Source of the DNA: JAHEDH01 sp965364515
Lineage (GTDB): Bacteria > Actinomycetota > Acidimicrobiia > Spongiisociales > ZC4RG35
Length of the DNA: 11,625 bases
Assembly (NCBI GenBank): GCA_965364515.1
Contig: CBDTXZ010000094.1
Span: 1-11,625 of the forward strand
Reading direction: 5' to 3'
The notes under the pieces are model-generated. The model worked only from the letters and a program-made list of their open reading frames with translations. It was not told the DNA's origin and ran no database searches. This document shows, in pieces, positions 6,482 through 11,625 of the stretch. The position numbers were made by a program, and so were the translations under genes. Each line of letters begins with the position of its first letter. Position 1 is the first letter of the stretch.

Positions 6482-7081
6482 TCATGCTGGTCGCCGGGCC
6501 AACACCAACGTGTCGATGGCGGTCTGCTCACCCTCAGATGTCGCCACCAAACGCCTCACCTGACCGGCTTCGACGAGCGACAGCGCTCCGATCGAGTCGA
6601 GGACCAGATCCGTGGTGTAGAGCACCCCAGGAGTGGGCGGGCCGCCGTATCCGTGCTCGAGGTTGTCGAGATCGTGTGCCACGACGAGCAGCGTCCCTCC
6701 CCTCGCCACCGCCTCGACTGCGCGCCCCAACACGTTCCGCACGGCGTCTTTTGGCAACTGCATGTAGAAGACGATCACGAGGTCGTAGGACTCTGGTTCC
6801 GGGTCGAACTCGGTCACGTCCGAAACTCGGAAATCGACCTCCAGACCTCGTCTATTAGCCCAATGCCGGCCCCGCTCGACCGCAACCTCGGAGAAGTCGA
6901 CCGCAGTGACGGCCCATCCCCTCTCGGCCAGCCACAGGGCGTTACGCCCTTCCCCGCATCCGAGGTCGAGCGCACGACCTGGTTTCATCCCTCCGACCTT
7001 CTCGACGAGGAACACGTTCGGCTCCTCGGACCACATGGTGTCGGTTTCCGAGTACCTGCTGTCCCAGTCGGCTGCGTCCAT
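6482..7081 (-). CDS. Class I SAM-dependent methyltransferase, TehB-like (first of a tandem pair)
   Basis: A 199-residue methyltransferase. Motif I is ALDLGCGEGRNALWLA (37-52), followed by WAVTAVDFSEVAVERG (56-71) and a motif IV region YDLVIVFYMQLP (99-110). The C-terminal HDLDNLEHGYGGPP (136-149) and TPGVLYT (150-156) follow the layout of actinobacterial small methyltransferases related to TehB. The start at ATG 7081 gives MDAADWDSRY, a standard family N-terminus; TACGCT lies six bases upstream and no ribosome-binding site is visible. In-frame ATGs at 7096 and 7237 exist, but the first overlaps the -10 box and the second adds 52 unrelated residues. Substrates of this group vary (halides, chalcogenides, small acids), so no reaction is assigned. 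It forms a two-gene operon with the downstream paralogue. Confidence 0.9.
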   Translation of the reverse strand: MDAADWDSRYSETDTMWSEEPNVFLVEKVGGMKPGRALDLGCGEGRNALWLAERGWAVTAVDFSEVAVERGRHWANRRGLEVDFRVSDVTEFDPEPESYDLVIVFYMQLPKDAVRNVLGRAVEAVARGGTLLVVAHDLDNLEHGYGGPPTPGVLYTTDLVLDSIGALSLVEAGQVRRLVATSEGEQTAIDTLVLARRPA

Positions 7082-7087
7082 GACCTG

Positions 7088-7093
7088 AGCGTA
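7088..7093 (-). promoter_or_regulatory. Putative -10 box for a leaderless methyltransferase-operon transcript
   Basis: TACGCT on the minus strand, exactly six bases before the ATG at 7081. It is identical in sequence and spacing to the box before the P450 gene. Confidence 0.48.
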
Positions 7094-7171
7094 CATCCGG
7101 ACGATCGGGCCGAACCGGTGCGGCCTCGGGGATTCGAGTCTCCACACCTCTCGGGTCGAGAGCCTCTGTCG

Positions 7172-7196
7172 GTCCCGTGGCCGTCCACGGTAGGAC
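7172..7196 (+). promoter_or_regulatory. Hairpin in the leader region of the SLH gene
   Basis: CCGTGG (7175-7180), loop CCGT, CCACGG (7185-7190) is a perfect 6-bp inverted repeat. It is extended by GTC/GAC (7172-7174 with 7194-7196) around a three-base bulge. It lies about 60 bases before the SLH ATG. There is no U-tract, so it is not an intrinsic terminator. It could be an operator or an mRNA leader structure. Confidence 0.4.
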
Positions 7197-7218
7197 GGAG
7201 GAGAATCCCAATACACGC

Positions 7219-7235
7219 GCCCCGTTCGGCGGGGC
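7219..7235 (+). promoter_or_regulatory. Stable GC hairpin just before the SLH ribosome-binding site
   Basis: GCCCCG (7219-7224), loop TTCGG, CGGGGC (7230-7235): six GC pairs closed by a UUCG-like loop. It ends nine bases before the Shine-Dalgarno sequence GGAAGGG (7245-7251) and 21 bases before the ATG. It could protect or tune the mRNA; no function is shown. Confidence 0.45.
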
Positions 7236-7244
7236 ACATCGAAC

Positions 7245-7251
7245 GGAAGGG
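7245..7251 (+). promoter_or_regulatory. Ribosome-binding site of the SLH gene
   Basis: GGAAGGG, five bases before the ATG at 7257. This gene is Shine-Dalgarno led, in contrast to the first genes of the minus-strand units. Confidence 0.6.
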
Positions 7252-7256
7252 CTGAA

Positions 7257-8678
7257 ATGCGAAGGCCTCACTTGACCGGACTCATGGCGTCGCTGCTCGC
7301 GATGGTGCTCACCGGCATCCCGGCGGCCACGGCTCAACATTTGGCACCCGGAGGAAGCTTCATCGACGACGACGGCAACCCTCATGAGCCGAGAATCGAG
7401 GCGATCGCCGCTCAAGGCATCACCGAGGGATGCAACTCCACGCTCGAACTCTATTGCCCAGAAGCCCCCGTCACGCGGGGCCAGATGGCGACCTTCCTCG
7501 CTCGGGCGCTCGGCGAGAACCTCGCTGCGGCGACCCAGGACTGGTTCACCGACGACGACGGAAGCGTCCACGAACCCAACATCGACATCATCGCCGAGAA
7601 CGGCATCACCCTGGGATACGGAGATGGCACCTTTGGTCCCACGGACCTCGTCACCAGGGGTCAGATGGCCAGCTTCCTCGTACGCTCATTGGACGGGCTC
7701 GCTCCTGCGACCCAGGACTGGTTCACCGACGACGACGGAAGCATCCACGAGTCGGACATCGACGTCATCGCCGAGAACGGCATCACCCTCGGATACGGAG
7801 ACGGCACCTTCCGCCCAGAGGCGAACATCGCCAGAGACGAGATGGCCACGATGCTCGTGCGCGGGCTCGAACTCGACTCCATCACCCCGCCACCGCGTGT
7901 CGCTGTGTCGGCCTACTTCTACACACTCCCGACCGGTGAGGATCCCTCCGGCAGCGGACCCTTCCTCGTGCCGGTGGCTCGCGAAGTAGCGGAGCCACTC
8001 GCACCAGCGATGCCCACGGTGCAGGCGCTGCTGAGCGGACCGACGAGCGATGAATCGTCCGGCACCCCGTCGATCGCATCGGAGATCCCCGCAGGCACCG
8101 AAGTCCTCGGACTGACAATCGCCGACGGGGTCGCCACGATCGATCTCTCGACCGAATTCCAGTCCGGTGGTGGCTCGTTCTCGATGTTGGGGCGCGTCGC
8201 CCAGGTCGTGTTCACGCTGACCCAGTTCAGCACGGTCGACGAAGTCGATTTCGAGATCGAAGGCAGCCCGATCGACGTGCTCGGGGGCGAGGGCATCCTG
8301 CTCGACTCCTACGACACACGCCAGGAGATCCTGGTCGGGACCGACATGCTGCCGTCGATCTTCGTCGACTTCCCGGCACATGGCGGGACCGTCGACGATC
8401 CAATCCGCGTGATCGGATGGACCGGCGTCTTCGAGGCCCAGTTCACCGTGACGATCACCGACGGCGATGGGCTGATCATCGCCGAGCAGAACGTGCTCGC
8501 CCAGGGTGAACAGGTCACCGAGCCGGAAGGTCGGACCTGGACGGCATTCGACTTCGGGATCGACTATCAGGTCGACGACTGGCAGCTTGGCGCACTGATC
8601 GTCTTCGACACGTCCGCCCAGGACGGCTCACAGATCGGGGTACGGGAATACCCGATCCTGTTGAAGCCGACCGGCTGA
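7257..8678 (+). CDS. Secreted protein: three SLH repeats, GerMN domain, Gmad2 domain
   Basis: A 473-residue exported protein. Residues 1-26 are a Sec signal peptide (basic start, hydrophobic 9-20, cleavage near ATAQ). Three tandem S-layer homology repeats follow at about 33-86, 95-145 and 154-203. The last two share (W)FTDDDGS.HE, IAENGITLGYGDGTF and a GQMA/DEMA helix; the first is diverged and has an extra Cys pair (C59, C67). SLH repeats anchor proteins to the cell wall. Residues about 215-356 fit a GerMN domain (TVQALLSGPT at 254-263; VATIDLSTEF at 292-301). Residues about 366-470 fit a Gmad2 Ig-like domain (VDFPAHGGTVDDPIRVIGWTG). Both are named from spore germination proteins but also occur in non-sporulating actinobacteria. 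A wall-associated role is likely, the exact function unknown. It is transcribed alone. Confidence 0.9.
   Translation: MRRPHLTGLMASLLAMVLTGIPAATAQHLAPGGSFIDDDGNPHEPRIEAIAAQGITEGCNSTLELYCPEAPVTRGQMATFLARALGENLAAATQDWFTDDDGSVHEPNIDIIAENGITLGYGDGTFGPTDLVTRGQMASFLVRSLDGLAPATQDWFTDDDGSIHESDIDVIAENGITLGYGDGTFRPEANIARDEMATMLVRGLELDSITPPPRVAVSAYFYTLPTGEDPSGSGPFLVPVAREVAEPLAPAMPTVQALLSGPTSDESSGTPSIASEIPAGTEVLGLTIADGVATIDLSTEFQSGGGSFSMLGRVAQVVFTLTQFSTVDEVDFEIEGSPIDVLGGEGILLDSYDTRQEILVGTDMLPSIFVDFPAHGGTVDDPIRVIGWTGVFEAQFTVTITDGDGLIIAEQNVLAQGEQVTEPEGRTWTAFDFGIDYQVDDWQLGALIVFDTSAQDGSQIGVREYPILLKPTG
7353..7883 (+). repeat. Three tandem 177-bp units coding the SLH repeats
   Basis: Units start near 7353, 7530 and 7707, each 177 bp (59 codons). 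Units two and three begin with an identical run of about 35 bases (gcgacccagg...) and share a second near-identical stretch around 7588-7632 and 7766-7810; the first unit is much more diverged. This suggests duplication of an SLH unit within the gene. Confidence 0.85.
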
Positions 8679-8685
8679 CCTGTCG

Positions 8686-8958
8686 GTGCAGGAGCTACCC
8701 GATGTCGAAGTGCTGAGGCGATACGTCGATGCCTCCTCGCTCCATCGGCCAGTCGCCGATGTGATGGTGCGCGAGCAACTCGTGGAGGACACGTCGCCTC
8801 AGACGATCCGAGATCACCTGAGGAGCGCCGAGGTCACGGAAACGAGGAGGCACGGCAAGCACCTCTTTCTCCACATCGACGACAACGCGTGGCTCCTCAC
8901 CATCAGAAGCGGATCGACCGAAGGCATGAGACGAATCAGGATGGGGATCTCGGGATGA
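8686..8958 (+). pseudogene. Truncated 5' fragment of an Fpg/Nei-family DNA glycosylase gene
   Basis: Ninety codons whose first 70 read like the N-terminal domain of formamidopyrimidine-DNA glycosylases, base-excision enzymes that remove oxidised purines. QELPDVEVLRRYVD matches the family's PELPEVE start, then DTSPQTIRDHL, then RRHGKHLFLHIDDNAWLL (54-71) with the conserved Lys (K58) in the right place. The catalytic N-terminal Pro is replaced by Gln (Q2). Similarity stops after W69-L71, where the family has HFGMTG, and a TGA closes the frame at 8958. The remaining domain, the H2TH DNA-binding helices and the zinc finger (some 170-200 residues) are absent, and I found them in no other frame downstream. 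Both defects argue for an inactive, decaying remnant. It begins eight bases after the SLH stop and has no clear ribosome-binding site. Confidence 0.8.
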
Positions 8959-9222
8959 AGCTCCGAGGGCTGGAGGGGAGACTTCCATCCGGACTCCCTC
9001 GCGACGGAGAACGAACTGGCACATGTCGGGGAGCGGTTCGACACGTTGAAGTGAATGGCGCCTTCCATGCGCTCTCGAAGCCGGACACGTTCCGGAAGTG
9101 CTCCCGGTCGGCACCCGTCAGCACCACACAGCCGGTCGTCATCCCCGAAGGCTGCGTCGGCTTCACGCCTCACCGGTCGGGTCCGGGGCCTACGATCTCG
9201 ACGCGTCGCCACCGGGGGTGAG
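8959..9222. other. 264-bp stretch without a secure gene
   Basis: It lies between the glycosylase remnant and the cotransporter start. A plus-strand frame from ATG 8955 runs 88 codons to TGA 9219-9221, two bases before the cotransporter ATG. Its second half (about 9045-9175) has strongly G/C third positions, but the first half does not, and an overlapping minus-strand frame (9166 leftwards) looks equally coding. I recognise no family in either. TACGAT at 9191-9196 could be the -10 box of the cotransporter gene, and GGGGG (9214-9218) its ribosome-binding site. No tRNA-like fold or terminator was found. Confidence 0.5.
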
Positions 9223-11592
9223 ATGAGCCAACATCGAGAGGAGAACGACGAGACTGCACCTGCAGACGCGGGTTCACCGTTCGAATCTCCCGCCGGGCCA
9301 CCACCCGAAGAAGAGCCACCCGTCGACGGTGTCGACCCAGCTGACGTCGACCTCCGGCAGCCCGACACCCTCGACACGCCCGACGAGGTTCCACCACAGG
9401 CCGCGAAGTTCGGAACCTTCGGCGGGGTGTTCACACCCACGCTGCTCACGATCCTCGGCGTCATCATGTACCTCCGAGAGGGGTGGGTGATCGGGAACGC
9501 CGGAATCCTCGGCGGGGTTCTCATCATCCTGCTCGCATTCGGGATCACCTCGGCGACCGCCCTGTCGATGTCGTCGATCACCACCAACATCCGAATCAAA
9601 GCGGGTGGTGCCTACGCGATCATCGCACAGTCACTCGGTCTCGAGATCGGCGGCGCCCTCGGCATCCCTCGGTATGTCTCACAAGCGCTCGCTGTGACGC
9701 TCTACGTGTTCGGTTTCCGAGAGGGATGGCAGTTCATCTTCCCGGGTCACCCGGCGATCCTGATCGACCTGGTGGTGTTCGGTCTGATCGTGGGCATCGC
9801 CTACGTGAGCGCCAGCTTCGCGATCCGGATCCAGTATCTGATCATGGTCGTGATCGCAGGCTCACTCGTCTCGATCGCCGCAGCGGCGTTCACCGGGTCG
9901 ATGCAATACCCGATCGAGAACGTCGGCTTGTGGGGGGATTTCCCCGGCACCGCAGAGAACGGGTTCCAGGGCACGACGTTCTGGATCGTGTTCGCAGTGT
10001 TCTTCCCGGCATCTACCGGGATCATGGCCGGGGCCAACATGAGCGGAGACCTGAAGGATCCACGGCGAAGCATCCCGATCGGCACCATGGCGGCGATCGG
10101 AGTCAGTCTCGTCATCTACCTCCTCCTCGCCGTGTGGCTGGCTCGCTCTGCCACCCCGGAAGAGCTCGTCAGCAACTTCACCGTGATGATCGACAAGGCG
10201 TATTGGGGACCCGCCGTCATTGCGGGTCTCCTCGGTGCCACCTTCTCCTCGGCGCTCGCATCGGTGGTGGGCTCGGCGCGAATCCTCATGGCGATGGGAG
10301 AGCATCGGGTGCTGCCGTACGGGCAATGGCTCAGCCGGCGAACCCAGAAGGGAGAACCGCGGAATGCGCTGGCGGTCACGACGATCATCATCATCGCATC
10401 GATCATGCTCCGCGACCTCAACGCCGTGGCCCCCCTGGTCACGATGTTCTTCCTCGTGACGTACGCGATGCTGAACGGCATCCTCTTGGTGGAGCAGGCC
10501 CTACGTCTGGTCAGCTTCCGCCCCGCGCTCGAGGTCTCGCCGATCGTCCCGATGCTTGGTCTGGCCGGCTCGGTCTTCTCGATGTTCATCATCCACCCGA
10601 CCGTCGCCCTGCTCTCGGTTGGCATCATGGTGCTGTTCTACAGCTTGCTGGTTCGTCGGCGCCTCGATGCACCGTTCTCCGATGTCCGCAGCGGCCTCTT
10701 CGTATCGATCGCCCAGTGGGCGACCACGAAGATCGCCCGCCTCCCCGGGAACCACGAGCGGGCGTGGAATCCGAGCCTCCTCGTTCCCGTCACCGACGAC
10801 CGTGAGATGTTGGGCATGCACAGCATCCTCTCCTCGATCGCCGCACCGAACGGGTCGGTGCGAATCATGGGCATCGCAGACGAGGAACACGGTTCGGTAC
10901 GTTTCGAGGATCGACTGTCGACGTTGTCGGATGGCTTCATCGAGCGAGGTGTCCACAGCACGTCGACGGTGGTGAAAGTGCCGGGCACGACCTTCACGGA
11001 CGGGGTGATGGCAGGCATGCAGGCCCTCCACGGCTCGTTCTTCCGGCCGAACGTGCTCTTCATCCGGATCGCCGACGATGGCGGTGAAGTCGACCTCGAC
11101 GACGAGGACCTGGCCAGGATCGTCGCCGAGGCAGAGCACCGGCAGGTGGGCACGCTGCTGTGGTCACCGCACCCGGTGACATCCACCGGGCAGCGCAGGC
11201 GTATCAACCTGTGGATCCGAGACCGTTCTCCCGACTGGAAGATCGGATGGGACATCGGGAATCTCGATCTCCAGCTGCTGATCGCTCTCAAATTGCAGCG
11301 GACGTGGGACGCCGAGGTCCGCCTGATCATGGTCGTCGAGGACCACGGCGTGGTCGACGACGCCAGAGCGTTCCTCGAGGACCTCGTGCGTCTCGCCCGG
11401 GTCCACGGCGCCGAGATCATCGTCGAAACCGGCGAATTCGAGCAGTCCATCGTCGAGGCCCCTCAGGCCGACGTGAGTATCTTCGGGCTGGCCGAGCGGC
11501 CGAACCTACGAACGCTCCACGACACGGTGCGACTCACGGGCTCGAGCTGTCTGTTCATCCGCGATTCCGGCACCGAGAGCGCTCTGGCCTGA
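9223..11592 (+). CDS. Cation-chloride cotransporter family protein (SLC12-type, APC superfamily)
   Basis: A 789-residue membrane protein. Residues 1-58 are an acidic, Pro-rich soluble tail. The conserved core starts at KFGTFGGVF (62-70), followed by about 12 membrane helices to about 477, then a soluble C-terminal domain of some 310 residues; this is the layout of SLC12 (NKCC/KCC) cotransporters. Signatures: MYLREGWVIGNAG (82-94), GGAYAIIAQSLG (128-139) with Y131 at the position that coordinates K+ in animal NKCC/KCC, and GIMAGANMSGDLKDP (266-280), the SLC12 hallmark around the chloride site. Helix 8 reads GATFSSALAS (338-347), resembling the NKCC/NCC Na+-site 'ATLSSALAS' rather than the KCC form. 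It probably moves Cl- with Na+ and/or K+. I chose ATG 9223 (GGGGG at 9214-9218); the in-frame ATG 9055 adds 56 Arg/Ser-rich residues unlike the family. Confidence 0.9.
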   Translation: MSQHREENDETAPADAGSPFESPAGPPPEEEPPVDGVDPADVDLRQPDTLDTPDEVPPQAAKFGTFGGVFTPTLLTILGVIMYLREGWVIGNAGILGGVLIILLAFGITSATALSMSSITTNIRIKAGGAYAIIAQSLGLEIGGALGIPRYVSQALAVTLYVFGFREGWQFIFPGHPAILIDLVVFGLIVGIAYVSASFAIRIQYLIMVVIAGSLVSIAAAAFTGSMQYPIENVGLWGDFPGTAENGFQGTTFWIVFAVFFPASTGIMAGANMSGDLKDPRRSIPIGTMAAIGVSLVIYLLLAVWLARSATPEELVSNFTVMIDKAYWGPAVIAGLLGATFSSALASVVGSARILMAMGEHRVLPYGQWLSRRTQKGEPRNALAVTTIIIIASIMLRDLNAVAPLVTMFFLVTYAMLNGILLVEQALRLVSFRPALEVSPIVPMLGLAGSVFSMFIIHPTVALLSVGIMVLFYSLLVRRRLDAPFSDVRSGLFVSIAQWATTKIARLPGNHERAWNPSLLVPVTDDREMLGMHSILSSIAAPNGSVRIMGIADEEHGSVRFEDRLSTLSDGFIERGVHSTSTVVKVPGTTFTDGVMAGMQALHGSFFRPNVLFIRIADDGGEVDLDDEDLARIVAEAEHRQVGTLLWSPHPVTSTGQRRRINLWIRDRSPDWKIGWDIGNLDLQLLIALKLQRTWDAEVRLIMVVEDHGVVDDARAFLEDLVRLARVHGAEIIVETGEFEQSIVEAPQADVSIFGLAERPNLRTLHDTVRLTGSSCLFIRDSGTESALA

Positions 11593-11625
11593 CCGTTTCG
11601 CATCTCGGTCCCGCATCGCTCTGGC

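Noticed and set aside
7127..7145. tRNA T-arm-like sequence (GGGGATTCGAGTCTCC)
   Set aside because: The loop TTCGAGT is right but the flanking stem does not pair at both ends, and there is no matching acceptor stem, D-arm or anticodon arm around it.
7082..7237. N-terminal extension of the first methyltransferase from 7237
   Set aside because: The 52 extra residues are Arg/Pro-rich and lie across the divergent regulatory region; family members begin at the MDAADWD position.
8669..8687. Inverted repeat CCGAC / GTCGG at the SLH stop as a terminator
   Set aside because: Only five base pairs, a ten-base loop and no T-run; it may be chance.
8945..9166. Minus-strand frame with a VVLTG motif suggesting an enoyl-CoA hydratase remnant
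   Set aside because: Only five residues resemble that family; the following oxyanion-hole pattern is absent.
9055..9222. N-terminal extension of the cotransporter from ATG 9055
   Set aside because: The 56 added residues are Arg/Ser-rich, unlike the acidic tail that follows, and a good ribosome-binding site sits before ATG 9223.
11580..11625. Nine-base direct repeat CGCTCTGGC around the cotransporter stop
   Set aside because: Two short copies only, one inside coding sequence, no flanking mobile-element features, and the window ends there.

Overview
The window is GC-rich, compactly coded bacterial chromosome, most likely from a high-GC actinobacterium of the class Acidimicrobiia. That placement is an inference. 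It rests on strong G/C at third codon positions, GTG starts, a recurrent -10-like box a few bases before several start codons (leaderless-type), the Nif3/zinc-ribbon gene pair, and an S-layer-homology (SLH) protein with the 'DDDGSVHEPNID...GYGDGTF.P..VTRGQMA' repeat style. There are no rRNA or tRNA genes, insertion sequences, integrases, CRISPR arrays or phage genes.

Layout. 1-2185 is a minus-strand operon: a Nif3-family dinuclear-metal protein, then a coiled-coil C4 zinc-ribbon protein, then a membrane protein of the DUF457/YdjM type that runs off the left edge. Facing away across a 35-bp gap is a plus-strand gene for a small single-pass membrane protein (2221-2859). It converges on a cytochrome P450 (2856-4172, minus), the two stop codons sharing one CTAG. 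Upstream of the P450 lies an MFS exporter (4278-5468, minus). A short plus-strand ORF with a C-terminal membrane segment but no signal peptide (5551-5880) looks like a 5'-truncated gene. Two tandem paralogous class I methyltransferases follow (5887-7081, minus).

A 175-bp divergent region with two hairpins separates these from a secreted protein carrying three SLH repeats plus GerMN and Gmad2 domains (7257-8678, plus). After it come a decayed 5' fragment of an Fpg/Nei DNA glycosylase gene (8686-8958), about 260 bp with no secure gene, and a large cation-chloride cotransporter (SLC12-type) gene (9223-11592).

How the genes work together. Only the Nif3 operon and the methyltransferase pair look like real transcription units. 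The P450 and MFS genes lie in line on one strand but each has its own -10-like box and there is no biosynthetic gene beside them, so a joint pathway is not supported. The rest are single genes with envelope or transport roles. I found no convincing new multi-gene system. The most interesting points are the repeated leaderless-promoter signature, the SLH-GerMN-Gmad2 architecture, the prokaryotic SLC12 transporter with an apparently intact Na+-site motif, and the two gene remnants.
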